The notes: a model not told the origin generated them from the sequence alone. Positions 32,770 to 41,952 are shown, counted from the first letter of the stretch. The stretch is DNA of 64,000 nt from Streptomyces venezuelae (GCF_008642275.1 NZ_CP029189.1:2836001-2900000), one strand, 5' to 3'. A program made the numbers and translations.

Positions 32770-33879
32770 TTACGCGGTCTGCTCCTGCTGCTTGCGCCAG
32801 CGGATACCGGCCTCCAGGAAGCCGTCGATCTCGCCGTCGAGCACCGCCTGCGGGTTGCCGACCTCGAACTCCGTCCGCAGGTCCTTGACCATCTGGTACG
32901 GGTGCAGGACGTAGGACCGCATCTGGTTGCCCCAGGAGCTGCCGCCGTCCTTGAGGGCGTCCATCTTGTCCTTCTCCTCCTGGCGGCGCCGCTCCAGCAG
33001 CTTGGCCTGGAGGACGTTCATGGCGCTCGCCTTGTTCTGGATCTGCGAGCGCTCGTTCTGGCAGGAGACCACGATGCCGGTCGGGATGTGCGTGATGCGG
33101 ACGGCCGAGTCCGTGGTGTTGACGCCCTGGCCGCCGGGGCCCGAGGCGCGGTACACGTCCACGCGCAGCTCGGCCTCGTCGATCTCGACGTGGTCGCTGG
33201 TCTCCACGACCGGGAGCACCTCGACGCCCGCGAAGGACGTCTGGCGGCGGCCCTGGTTGTCGAAGGGCGAGATGCGCACGAGGCGGTGGGTGCCCTGCTC
33301 GACGGAGAGCGTTCCGTAGGCGTACGGGGCCTTGACGACGAAGGTGGTCGACTTGATGCCGGCCTCTTCCGCGTACGAGGTCTCGTAGATCTCGGTCGAG
33401 TAGCCGTGACGCTCCGCCCAGCGCAGGTACATGCGCTGGAGGCGCTCGGCGAAGTCGGAGGCGTCCACGCCGCCGGCCTCGGCACGGATGTTGACCAGGG
33501 CCTCGCGCTCGGCGTACTCGCCGGAGAGCAGGGTCCGGACCTCCATCTCGTCCAGCGCCTTGCGGACGGAGACCAGCTCGGCCTCGGCCTCGGCCAGGGT
33601 GTCCGCGTCGTCCATCTCCTGGGCGAGGTCGAAGAGCACCCCGAGGTCGTCGATGCGCCCCCGCAGCGTTTCGGTCTTCCGGACCTCGGCCTGGAGGTGC
33701 GAAAGCTTGCTCGTGATCTTCTGGGCGGCCTCCGGGTCGTCCCACAGGGACGGCGCGGCGGCCTGCTCCTCAAGCACGGCGATTTCTGCCCTCAGCTTGT
33801 CGAGGTCCAGGACGGCCTCGATCGACCCCATGGTCGAGGAGAGGGACTTCAGCTCTTCGGAAACATCGACGACTGCCAC
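32770..33879 (-). CDS. prfB: Peptide chain release factor 2
   Basis: A protein of 369 residues from GTG 33879. RF2 identity is fixed by the SPF codon-reading tripeptide ([16 protein letters not shown]), recognising UGA and UAA. Peptidyl-tRNA hydrolysis uses GGQ in [16 protein letters not shown]. The frame is continuous, with no in-frame UGA near codon 26, so the programmed frameshift that controls RF2 in E. coli is absent. Confidence 0.97.
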   Translation of the reverse strand: MAVVDVSEELKSLSSTMGSIEAVLDLDKLRAEIAVLEEQAAAPSLWDDPEAAQKITSKLSHLQAEVRKTETLRGRIDDLGVLFDLAQEMDDADTLAEAEAELVSVRKALDEMEVRTLLSGEYAEREALVNIRAEAGGVDASDFAERLQRMYLRWAERHGYSTEIYETSYAEEAGIKSTTFVVKAPYAYGTLSVEQGTHRLVRISPFDNQGRRQTSFAGVEVLPVVETSDHVEIDEAELRVDVYRASGPGGQGVNTTDSAVRITHIPTGIVVSCQNERSQIQNKASAMNVLQAKLLERRRQEEKDKMDALKDGGSSWGNQMRSYVLHPYQMVKDLRTEFEVGNPQAVLDGEIDGFLEAGIRWRKQQEQTA

Positions 33880-33970
33880 GGGTCCAGCGTAGCCGGTCCC
33901 CGGACAACGCCGTCCGGGCAGGCCGAATCACCCGTACTGATGAGGGATCGTACGGGCGTACTCTCTCCGT

Positions 33971-34060
33971 ATGACCGTTCTCCTCGTCAAGCGCCGCCAT
34001 GTCGACCACATGCGTGTCACGACGACGAGCTGTCCGCCGCCGGACCGAACCCAAGCCTGA
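33971..34060 (+). CDS. Short leader peptide of the actinobacterial RRHVD type
   Basis: A 29-residue frame, MTVLLVKRRHVDHMRVTTTS followed by CPPPDRTQA. The RRHVDxxRV core with a nearby Cys is the hallmark of the short peptides that NCBI names putative leader peptide in actinobacteria, often found before sulfur-related genes. TACTCT (33959-33964) ends 6 bp before the ATG, so transcription may begin at or near the A of ATG, making this a leaderless message. It ends 133 bp before the oxygenase gene on the same strand. Ribosome behaviour on the peptide may control that gene. Function is inferred. Confidence 0.6.
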   Translation: MTVLLVKRRHVDHMRVTTTSCPPPDRTQA

Positions 34061-34193
34061 TCCACCACGATCCGACTTGGTCCTGTACGCGGCACCCGCG
34101 GTCCCGGCACCATCCCCGTCGGAGACCCTCCCCGCCCGCGGCCCCCGCCATCACCGGGGAACAGGACCCCGTGACATCCGAAACGGAGCCGTC

Positions 34194-35195
34194 ATGCCGT
34201 CCGCGCACACTCTCCCGGTCCTGGACCTCTCCCAGGCCGACGACCCGGCCCAGCGGGCCGATTTCCTCAAGCAGCTGCACGCAGCCGCCAGGGACACCGG
34301 TTTCCTCCACCTGACCGGGCACGGCGTCACCGCCGCCGAGAGCGCCCGCATCCTCGAAGTGACCAAGGCCTTCTTCGCCCTGCCGGAAGCCGACCGGCTC
34401 GCCGTCAGCAACCTGAACTCCCCGCACTTCCGCGGCTACACCCGGATAGGCCACGAACTGACGGGCGGTGCCTCCGACTGGCGGGACCAGCTGGACGTCG
34501 GCGCGGAGCGTCCGGCGCCGGTCGTGGGACCGGACGACCCGGCGTTCCTGTGGCTGGAGGGCCCGAACCAGTGGCCCGACGCCCTCCCCGAGCTCCGCAC
34601 GGTGGTCCTCGACTGGCAGGCCCGGCTCGCGGCCGTCGCCCACCGCCTGCTGCAGGAGCTGCTGGTGTCGATCGGCGCCCCGGCGGACTTCTTCGACGAG
34701 GCCTTCGCGGACCGCCCGCACCTGCACACCAAGCTGATCCGCTACCCGGGATCGGCCCCCTCCGGCGCCGACCAGGGGGTCGGCGCGCACAAGGACTACG
34801 GCTTCCTGACGCTCCTGCTGCAGGACTCGGTGGGCGGCCTCCAGGTGGTCCGGGACGGCGGGTACGTGGACGTGCCGCCGATGCCGGGCGCCTTCGTGGT
34901 GAACCTGGGCGAGCTGCTGGAGATCGCCACCGAGGGATACCTGACGGCGACGGACCACCGGGTGGTCAGCCCGCCCGGCGCGGTGGAGCGGTACTCGGTG
35001 CCGTTCTTCTACAACCCGCGGCTGGACGCGGTCATCGAGACCGTCCCGGGCGACTACCTGCGTTCCGCGCCCGGTGTCGCGCACGACGAGTCGAACCCGC
35101 TGCACGCCGAGTACGGCCGCAACGAACTGAAGGGCTGGGTCCGCGCCCACCCCGCCGTGGCGCGGCGCTGGCACCCGGAACTGGCCTCGGTGTAG
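34194..35195 (+). CDS. 2-oxoglutarate/Fe(II)-dependent oxygenase, isopenicillin N synthase family
   Basis: A protein of 333 residues with ATG 34194 and GGAG 6 bp upstream. The N-terminal DIOX_N region (LPVLDLSQADDPAQRADFLKQ; GFLHLTGHGVT) is followed by the jelly-roll Fe domain: His-x-Asp in GAHKDYGFLTLL (about 199/201), distal His in ATDHRVV (about 255), and Arg-x-Ser in ERYSVPFF, which binds the 2-oxoglutarate carboxylate. The Arg-x-Ser motif points to a 2OG enzyme rather than a true isopenicillin N synthase alone. Stand-alone gene, not in a biosynthetic cluster. Substrate unknown; it may hydroxylate a small molecule. Preceded by the leader peptide. Confidence 0.92.
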   Translation: MPSAHTLPVLDLSQADDPAQRADFLKQLHAAARDTGFLHLTGHGVTAAESARILEVTKAFFALPEADRLAVSNLNSPHFRGYTRIGHELTGGASDWRDQLDVGAERPAPVVGPDDPAFLWLEGPNQWPDALPELRTVVLDWQARLAAVAHRLLQELLVSIGAPADFFDEAFADRPHLHTKLIRYPGSAPSGADQGVGAHKDYGFLTLLLQDSVGGLQVVRDGGYVDVPPMPGAFVVNLGELLEIATEGYLTATDHRVVSPPGAVERYSVPFFYNPRLDAVIETVPGDYLRSAPGVAHDESNPLHAEYGRNELKGWVRAHPAVARRWHPELASV

Positions 35196-35252
35196 CCGTT
35201 CCGGACCGTGTGACGGGGTGGACGTATCCGTCGCGCGGAGCCTTCCGGGCTC

Positions 35253-35276
35253 CCCCCGGACCCGCGGGTCCGGGGG
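35253..35276. terminator. Convergent terminator between oxygenase and pkaB
   Basis: A 24-bp perfect palindrome of the form CCCCCGGACCCG/CGGGTCCGGGGG between two convergent genes (stops at 35195 and 35310). A second GGGGGCGGGACCCCC repeat follows. Confidence 0.65.
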
Positions 35277-35309
35277 CGGGACCCCCGACCGCGGAGGCGC
35301 CGCGCGACG

Positions 35310-36557
35310 CTACGGAACCCGCGGTACCGACTGCTTGCTGTCCTGCGGCGGCGGGGCCTCGTCTCCCGAGACGGCGAGCCAGGTACCCAGCCCGACCGCC
35401 GCCACCAGGGCCACCGCCCCGGCGGACAGGGCCAGCCTCCGCTTGCGCGCGACCTCGGCCCGGTGCCGTGCGGAGCCCGGGCGGTGGCCGCCGGCCGGGC
35501 GCGGCACACGGGCGGTGCCCAGCGCCCCGCCGGCCAGCTCGTCCGGCCCCGGCACGCGCATCGAGGTGTGGGTGTCCCGGTTGGAGTCGGTCGCCGAGCC
35601 CGGCACCAGCGGGACCACGCCCCGCCTGCGGACCGGATCGGCCGCCGGTTCCTCCGAGGGCTCGGGGTCCGGATCCGCGTCGTCCGGCTCGTCCACGTCC
35701 AGCGGCGGCATCCCGGCCAGCATCGGCAGCAGGTCCCGCAGCCGGACCGACAGCTCCGAGGCCCGCAGCCGCGACGCCGGGGCCTTGGCCAGGCACTGCA
35801 CCATCAGCTGCCACAGCTCGTCGGGGATCCCCGGCAGCGGGACGACCGTCTCCGTCACGTGCCGCCGCAGGACCGCGCCGGGGTGGCCCCCGCCGAAGGG
35901 GGTGAATCCGGCCAGCAGCTCGTAGAGGACCGTGGCCAGGGCGTATATGTCCACGGCGGCCCGCGGGGGCAGGCCCTCGACGATCTCCGGCGCCAGGTAG
36001 TCCGGGGTACCGATGATCCGGGTCGTCGGGGCCGAGGCGCGGCCCGTGGAGGCCCGCCTCGGGGAGTCGATCAGCTTGGCCACGCCGAAGTCGGTCAGCA
36101 GCGCCGGGTGCGAGCCGCCGGGGCCGAGCCGGCCCTGCATGTCCAGCAGGACGTTCTCCGGTTTGACGTCCCGGTGGACGACCCCCGCCGCGTGCGCGGC
36201 GGCCAGCGCGTCGGCGACGTCCGCGACGATCGCCACGGCCGCCTCGGGGGCCAGCCTGCGCTCACGGTCGAGGCGCGTGCGCAGGTCCGTACCGCGGACG
36301 AGGTCCATGACGAGGGCGAGGTCGTTGCCGTCCACGACGAGGTCGCGGACGGACACGACGTGCGGATGCTCCAGGCCGAGCAGCGCGCTGCGCTCCTGGA
36401 CGAACCGTCCGACGAGTTCCTGGTCGGACGCGAGGTCCTCACGCAGCAGTTTGACGGCGACGGGCCCCTCAGGCCCCTCGCCCAGCCACACCGTGCCCGC
36501 GCTGCCGCGCCCCAGGATCTGGTGCGCGGTGTACCGGCTGCCGATCTTCCGTGCCAC
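35310..36557 (-). CDS. pkaB: Ser/Thr protein kinase PkaB
   Basis: A protein of 415 residues from GTG 36557 (GAGGGAGC upstream). Hanks-type kinase domain (residues about 5-280): glycine loop LGRGSAGTVWLG, Lys in VAVKLL, catalytic loop VVHRDVKPENVLLD, DFG in LLTDFGVAKL, activation segment TTRIIGTPDYLAPE. An acidic linker (DVDEPDDADPDPEPSEEP), a basic stretch and one transmembrane helix (LALSAGAVALVAAVGLGTWLA) follow, leaving a very short extracellular tail without PASTA repeats. Size and place match S. coelicolor PkaB. It lies 160 bp downstream of pkaA. Confidence 0.93.
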   Translation of the reverse strand: MARKIGSRYTAHQILGRGSAGTVWLGEGPEGPVAVKLLREDLASDQELVGRFVQERSALLGLEHPHVVSVRDLVVDGNDLALVMDLVRGTDLRTRLDRERRLAPEAAVAIVADVADALAAAHAAGVVHRDVKPENVLLDMQGRLGPGGSHPALLTDFGVAKLIDSPRRASTGRASAPTTRIIGTPDYLAPEIVEGLPPRAAVDIYALATVLYELLAGFTPFGGGHPGAVLRRHVTETVVPLPGIPDELWQLMVQCLAKAPASRLRASELSVRLRDLLPMLAGMPPLDVDEPDDADPDPEPSEEPAADPVRRRGVVPLVPGSATDSNRDTHTSMRVPGPDELAGGALGTARVPRPAGGHRPGSARHRAEVARKRRLALSAGAVALVAAVGLGTWLAVSGDEAPPPQDSKQSVPRVP

Positions 36558-36717
36558 GACTGCTCCCTCAGCGGCTGGCCTACGCACCAAAGCTACGCGG
36601 CCGGGTGGGCATTGGAGGCCAGCAGGGGTCCGGATTCGCGGCGACCTTCACTTCTGCGAGCGAAATCATGTCCCAGAAGTCGACAAATCCACGAAGTCGG
36701 AGCTACGAGGGCTCTTC

Positions 36718-38493
36718 TCAGGGCTTGGCGGAGCCCGAGGAGCCCGCCGAGTCCCCGATCGTGCCGACCCAGTCGACGATGTTGCCGCCCCAGGTCCAGA
36801 CCTGGTCCCACCAGCCCCGGCCGGTGCCGATCCACTCCTGGAGCGGGGTCAGCTCCCAGACCAGCCAGCCGGCGACGAAGAACACCAGGATCAGCACCAG
36901 GCAGCCCTTGAGGCAGCCGAGGCCGGGGATCCGCACCGGGTTGGCGCTGCGGCGGCGCGGCTCGCGCGGCTCCCGGGGGGCCGGCCGCTGCTGCGGCGGG
37001 GCCTGCGGGGGCTGCTGCTGCTGCGGGGGCTGACGGTACTGGGGCTGCGGCGGCTGGGCCTGCTGCTGGTACGGCTGCGGCTGACGCTGCTGCGGCTGGT
37101 AGTGCTGCGGCGGCGGGGGCGGCGCGTACTGCTGCTGAGGCGGCTGCTGCGGCTGGCGGTACTGGGGCTGCTGCGGCTGCTGGTACTGCTGCTGCGGGGG
37201 CGGCGGACCCTGCCGGTACTGCGGCGGCTGCTGCGGCCGGTGCTGCGGCGGGGGCGGCGCCTGCCGCTGCGGGCGGCGGCGCAGGGGGTCCTCGTTCGGG
37301 TCGAGGTACTGGATCTGCGTCTGCTCGTTGCGGTCGCGGGCGGCCTGCATCTGCGACTGCCACGGGTGGGGCGAGTCGGGCCGCTGCACCGGGGGCATCA
37401 CGGAGGTCGGGTCGGCCCCGGGGCCCCCGGTGCTCGGCAGCACCGAGGTGGCGTCGGCCGCGCCGACCGGCGGCAGGACGCTGGTCATGCCGTTCGGGTC
37501 GTACGCGCCGGCCTGCGCGCCCGTGGAGGGCAGCATCTGCGTCGGGTCGGCGGCGCCGGGGGTCTCGGGGACCGGCGCCGGCGAGGGGTCGGGAGCGAGC
37601 AGCGCGCCCACGCCGAGCGCGGCCTCCACCTCGGCGGCCGAGGAGTGCACGCCGATGCCGGAGGCCACCACGCGCAGGGCGCGGGCCAGGCTCTCGGCGC
37701 TGGGGCGCTCGTTCGGCTCCTTGCGCAGGCAGCGCTCGACGACCGTCCACAGCGGCTCGGGCACGGTCTGGGGCCGCTGCGGGTCCTCGCTGAGGTGGCG
37801 GTGGAGCACTTCGAGCGCGGTGCCGCCGGCGAACGGCGGGCGGCCGGTGAGCAGCTCGTACAGGAGGATGCCGGCGCCGTAGATGTCGACCGCGGAGGTC
37901 TGCGGGCGGCCCTCGGCGGACTCGGGGGCGACATAGGCCGGGGTGCCGACGAACTCGTGGGTGCGGGTCAGGCCCGGGGAGTCGGCGAGGCGGGCGATGC
38001 CGAAGTCGGTGAGCATCGGCTTCATCTGCCCGCCGCGCTCGTCGAGCAGCACGTTGGCCGGCTTCAGGTCGCGGTGGACCACTCCGTCGGAGTGGCTGGC
38101 GGCGAGGGCGTCGGCGATCTGGGCGGTCAGCAGGCTCGCGGCGACGGGCGTGAAGGGGCCGTTCTCGCGGAGGTAGCGGTGCAGGTCCGGGCCGTCGATC
38201 AGGTCCATGACCAGGGCCAGCAGATCGCCCTCGACGACGAGGTCGCGGGTGCGCACGATGTTGGGGTGGGTCAGGCGCAGCAGGACCGAGCGCTCCCGCA
38301 GGAAGCGCATGACGATATCGGGATCCTGGGCCAGCTCCTCCTTGAGGACCTTGATGGCCACGGTCTCGCCGGGCTGTCCCGCGACGGCCGCCTCCGCGCC
38401 GGCGGCCTCCCTCTGGCGTGCACGCCAGACAGTGCCCGTGGCGCCGCGCCCGAGCGGCTCCTCGAGCAGGTACTTGCTGCCGACTGGCCGCAC
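36718..38493 (-). CDS. pkaA: Ser/Thr protein kinase PkaA with Gln/Pro-rich linker
   Basis: A protein of 591 residues from GTG 38493. Kinase domain (about 7-275): LGRGATGTVWRA, VAIKVL, VVHRDLKPANVLLD, LTDFGIARL, HEFVGTPAYVAPE. The linker carries four Thr-x-x-Leu/Met-Pro motifs (TQMLP, TSVLP twice, TSVMP; DNA 37390-37545), likely autophosphorylation sites, then about 120 residues of Gln/Pro/Tyr repeats (QQPQYRQPQQPPQQQ). A transmembrane helix (LKGCLVLILVFFVAGWLVW) and a Trp-rich external tail end it. A domain that is phosphorylated on such Thr sites would be a natural ligand for the FHA protein encoded divergently at 38930. Confidence 0.93.
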   Translation of the reverse strand: MRPVGSKYLLEEPLGRGATGTVWRARQREAAGAEAAVAGQPGETVAIKVLKEELAQDPDIVMRFLRERSVLLRLTHPNIVRTRDLVVEGDLLALVMDLIDGPDLHRYLRENGPFTPVAASLLTAQIADALAASHSDGVVHRDLKPANVLLDERGGQMKPMLTDFGIARLADSPGLTRTHEFVGTPAYVAPESAEGRPQTSAVDIYGAGILLYELLTGRPPFAGGTALEVLHRHLSEDPQRPQTVPEPLWTVVERCLRKEPNERPSAESLARALRVVASGIGVHSSAAEVEAALGVGALLAPDPSPAPVPETPGAADPTQMLPSTGAQAGAYDPNGMTSVLPPVGAADATSVLPSTGGPGADPTSVMPPVQRPDSPHPWQSQMQAARDRNEQTQIQYLDPNEDPLRRRPQRQAPPPPQHRPQQPPQYRQGPPPPQQQYQQPQQPQYRQPQQPPQQQYAPPPPPQHYQPQQRQPQPYQQQAQPPQPQYRQPPQQQQPPQAPPQQRPAPREPREPRRRSANPVRIPGLGCLKGCLVLILVFFVAGWLVWELTPLQEWIGTGRGWWDQVWTWGGNIVDWVGTIGDSAGSSGSAKP

Positions 38494-38929
38494 GTCTCGC
38501 GCTCCCCTGCTGTCGTCGGATGTGGTCGATCCGCTGATTGGTTTTCCGGCCCACTCTAGGGGGTGTCCCCCGGGAAGACGCCGGTCCCCGGAGGTTGGTT
38601 GCCGCACATATGTGCGGAGGGTGATGTTTGCGGGGTATGCCGGAGGCGATTTTCCCCGTCTTCCGCCGCCTTGGTGTCCGGATCCGGCCGGGGTCCGGCA
38701 CGGGTCCCGGCACATCAAGATCATTTGTTGCCGGGTGCCGGGCGTGTTGTCCGTGACAGGTGCGAGGATGCACCTGTACGGACGGCACGGGACGGGAGCC
38801 CCGCCTTCCGGGCAGACCTGACCGGACGACGCGTCCGTGCCGGGTGGGGGGCGACCGGACGGTCATGTCACGGGATTCCCCTGCCGGGCGCACACACCGC
38901 GCACCGCGCAGAAGGGACCGCTGACGGCG
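38494..38929. promoter_or_regulatory. Divergent control region of pkaA and the FHA-FtsK gene
   Basis: A 436-bp gap. It holds a perfect 16-bp palindrome CCGCACATATGTGCGG (38602-38617) and an 8-bp inverted repeat ACAGGTGC-n6-GCACCTGT (38756-38777). Both are good operator candidates able to serve the two divergent genes. No clear -35/-10 pair was found, and I see no further gene. Confidence 0.5.
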
Positions 38930-41857
38930 ATGCAGATCCGGCTGACCGTCCTTGGGTCGCGCAGCGGCCACCAGACCGCGACCGCCCCCGCGAGCTGTGA
39001 CGTGCTCGTCACCGCCCCCGTCGGCACCGCTCTGGCCGCGGTCGCCTCCGGGCTCGCGGCGACCGTCGGCGGCCCCGACACCGGGGGCACGGTGGTGCTG
39101 TACGCCGGTTCCGAGCGCCTCGACCTCCAGCGGCGGGTGCTGGGCGAGCCGCCGCTCGTGGACGGCGCCGTACTGGCGCTGCACGGGCCCGTCCCGGACG
39201 TGCTGCCGGAGGACGGCCTCGGCGCGGCCCAGCTGCACGTCGTCGCCGGCCCCGACGCGGGCGGGGTGCACCTGCTGCACAGCGGTCAGATCATGGTGGG
39301 CCGCTCCGCCGACGCCGACGTCCCCCTCGACGACCCCGACGTCTCCCGGCTGCACTGCGCGGTCACGGTGATCCCGGACGGGCGGGTCGCGGTGGCCGAC
39401 CTGAACTCGACGAACGGCACCACGCTGGACGGCGCCCCGGTGGGGGCCCAGCCCGTCGCCCTGCCCCCGGGTGCGCTGCTGCGGGTCGGCGAGTCCACCC
39501 TGCGGCTGGCCGCCGCGGGTGCTCCCGTACTGCCGGTGGCCCCGGACCTCCAGGGCCACCTCTCGGTCGCCGCCCGGCCCGCCCCGGAACCGCTCCCCGA
39601 CGCCGGACCGTCCGCATCCGGGCCGGCCGCATCCGGGCCGACCGCACCCGGGCCGACCGCATCGGGACCGGCCCCGTCCGGGCCGACCCCGGACGCACCC
39701 GTCCCCGGCGCCCCCGCCGCCTTCCACGAAGCCGGGCCGCAGGACGCGCCGCCGAGCCCCGGGCGGCGCAAGGGCCTCGGTGCCTGGGCCCGCAAGTGGG
39801 TGCGCGGCGAGGAGCCCGCCGAGGCCCCGCGGGAACCGGCCGCCGCCGCACCCGACCCCGACGATCCCGCCGCGGTGCTGCTGGCCGCGCTGGGCCCCAC
39901 CGAGCGCCTGTGGTCCCGTACGCCCGGGCACCCCGCCCTGCTGGACGTCGGGCTCGGCGCCGGGAGCCGGGTGTCCCTGCCCGCCGTCGGCGGCCTCGGG
40001 CTCGCCGGGCCCCGGGCCCGGCTGGCCGGAGTCGCCCGGTGGGTGGTGGCGCAGCTGGCGGCACTGCACGCTCCGGGGCAGCTGGAGATCGTGCTCGTCT
40101 CCGCCGACCGGGCGCGCGGCCTCGCCGACCGGCGGCGCGACTGGGGCTGGCTCGGCTGGCTGCCCCACGTACGCCCCGCGCACGGCCAGGACTGCCGGCT
40201 GCTGCTCGCCTACGACCGCGACCAGGCGACCGCCCGCACGGGTGAGCTGACCCGGCGCCTCGACGAGGGCCCGCTGGGCGTGCACTGGGCCGCCGCCGAC
40301 GCCGGTCAGGTCCGGCGGGCCGCCGCCGTCTACGAGGGCCCGTACACGCTCGTCGTCCTGGACGGCGATCCCGGGGCCGGCCCGCTGCGCGACATCACCG
40401 GGCGGCTCGCCTCGCACGGCCCGGCCGCCGGGATCCACGTGCTCGTGCTCGCCGAGGCCCCGGCCGCCACCCCCGCCTCGCCGGTCGAGGAGACGTACGA
40501 GGCCGCCTGCGCGAGCTCCCCGGCGTTCCGGGACTGCGGCGCGGTCGCCCTGCTCAGCGGCGATGTGGCCACGGCCGTACGCACCTTCACGATCAGCGGT
40601 GGCCGGCCCGTCCCCGCCGGGGGCACCGCCACCACCGACGCCGTCTCCGCCGCCTGGGCCGAGCGCTTCGCCCGGGCCCTGGCCCCGCTGCGCACCGCCG
40701 AGGGCGGCTGTGCCGAGCCCCACCGGCCGGCCGCGGCCGCCCTGCCCGCCACCGCGCGGCTGCTCGACGAGCTGGGGCTGGCCCGGGCCACCCCGGCCTC
40801 CCTGATGGCCCGCTGGGCCGCCGCCACCGACCAGGGGCAGGGCGTCGGCGGCCTCGCCGAGATCGTGCTGGGCAGCGGCCGCCGCGGGCCCGTCGGCACC
40901 GAACTCGTCCACGACGGCCCGCACCTGCTCATCGAGGGACCCGCCGGGAGCGGGCGGACCGAGCTGCTGCGCTCGGTGGCCGCGTCGCTGTCCGCGGCCG
41001 CCCGGCCCGACCGGCTCGGGCTGCTCCTGCTCGACGGGGCCGGCGGCGAGCGCGGCGACGGGCTGCTGCCCTGCACCGAACTCCCGCACGTCTGCGCCCA
41101 CCTGGTCGCCTCCGATCCGCTGCGCATGCGGGAGTTCGCGCAGGCGCTGGGCGCGGAGCTCAAGCGCCGCTCCGAGCTGCTGGAGGACATGTCCTTCGCC
41201 GAGTGGCACGCGCAGCGCGAGGTGTCCGACCGCATGGTCTCGCCCCGCCGGCCCACCCCGGGCGAGCAGCGCGGCGACCTCGACCCCCAGCGCACCGGCA
41301 CGCTGCGGCTGCGGGCCGCGACCACCCGGACCGAACCGCCCGGGCCCAGCCCGCTGCCGCGCCTGGTGGTGCTCGTGGACGACCTCGACGCGCTGGTCGC
41401 ACCGGGGCTGGGCAGTACGGGCCGCCCCGCCGCGGGCTCGGTGGTCCGGGCGCTGGAGGCGGTGGCCCGCGAGGGCGCCCGACTCGGGGTGCACCTGGTG
41501 GCCGCGAGCGCCCGCCCGGACCGTACGGCGGACACCGGCCTGGCCCGGCTGGCCACCCTGCGCGTGGAGCTCGACGCCCCCGACCAGCCGGGTCCGGGCC
41601 GCGGCCTGCTCCGTTTCGGCGACGGCCGGACGGTCCCCTTCCAGGCGGGCCGGGTCACCGGCCGGATCCCCCGTACGGCGACCCAGCGGCCGACCGTGGT
41701 CCCGGTGGAGTGGGAGCGGATGGGCGATCCGCCGGCCCGCCGACCGGTGCGTGAGCTGGGCAACGGGCCCACCGACCTCGCCCTGCTGGCCAGTGCCCTG
41801 GACCGGGCCTCGCACCTGGTCTCGGCGATACCCGTGCTGTTCCCGCCCGCGCCCTGA
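38930..41857 (+). CDS. FHA domain plus FtsK/SpoIIIE-type ATPase protein
   Basis: A protein of 975 residues. Residues about 1-90 look ubiquitin-like (MQIRLTVLGSRSGHQTATAP), similar to the N-terminal folds of EccC/YukD-related proteins. An FHA domain (about 100-185; GRSADADVPLDDPDVSRLHC...NSTNGTTLDG) reads phosphothreonine. An Ala/Pro-rich linker precedes an FtsK/SpoIIIE-like region. The P-loop is GPAGSGRTE (about residue 670), Arg in place of the usual Lys, and Walker B is LVVLVDDLDAL. It may therefore bind but not hydrolyse ATP well. Homologues in streptomycetes are annotated as FtsK/SpoIIIE domain proteins related to type VII secretion ATPases. It faces pkaA, suggesting a kinase-FHA pair. 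Confidence 0.88.
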   Translation: MQIRLTVLGSRSGHQTATAPASCDVLVTAPVGTALAAVASGLAATVGGPDTGGTVVLYAGSERLDLQRRVLGEPPLVDGAVLALHGPVPDVLPEDGLGAAQLHVVAGPDAGGVHLLHSGQIMVGRSADADVPLDDPDVSRLHCAVTVIPDGRVAVADLNSTNGTTLDGAPVGAQPVALPPGALLRVGESTLRLAAAGAPVLPVAPDLQGHLSVAARPAPEPLPDAGPSASGPAASGPTAPGPTASGPAPSGPTPDAPVPGAPAAFHEAGPQDAPPSPGRRKGLGAWARKWVRGEEPAEAPREPAAAAPDPDDPAAVLLAALGPTERLWSRTPGHPALLDVGLGAGSRVSLPAVGGLGLAGPRARLAGVARWVVAQLAALHAPGQLEIVLVSADRARGLADRRRDWGWLGWLPHVRPAHGQDCRLLLAYDRDQATARTGELTRRLDEGPLGVHWAAADAGQVRRAAAVYEGPYTLVVLDGDPGAGPLRDITGRLASHGPAAGIHVLVLAEAPAATPASPVEETYEAACASSPAFRDCGAVALLSGDVATAVRTFTISGGRPVPAGGTATTDAVSAAWAERFARALAPLRTAEGGCAEPHRPAAAALPATARLLDELGLARATPASLMARWAAATDQGQGVGGLAEIVLGSGRRGPVGTELVHDGPHLLIEGPAGSGRTELLRSVAASLSAAARPDRLGLLLLDGAGGERGDGLLPCTELPHVCAHLVASDPLRMREFAQALGAELKRRSELLEDMSFAEWHAQREVSDRMVSPRRPTPGEQRGDLDPQRTGTLRLRAATTRTEPPGPSPLPRLVVLVDDLDALVAPGLGSTGRPAAGSVVRALEAVAREGARLGVHLVAASARPDRTADTGLARLATLRVELDAPDQPGPGRGLLRFGDGRTVPFQAGRVTGRIPRTATQRPTVVPVEWERMGDPPARRPVRELGNGPTDLALLASALDRASHLVSAIPVLFPPAP

Positions 41858-41952
41858 CCCGGGCGCGCCCCCGCGAGGCGGTATTGCGGGGGCGCACGGC
41901 TCGGCGTAGACCTTGTGGTCCAGGACACACCACGGGCATCGGGGGCAGAGCC

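Noticed and set aside
32770..33879. Programmed frameshift in prfB
   Set aside because: The reading frame is continuous from GTG 33879 and no in-frame UGA or slippery CUU-UGA is present.
34194..35195. True isopenicillin N synthase of a beta-lactam cluster
   Set aside because: No ACV synthetase or other beta-lactam genes nearby; neighbours are prfB and pkaB, so this is a generic member of the oxygenase family.
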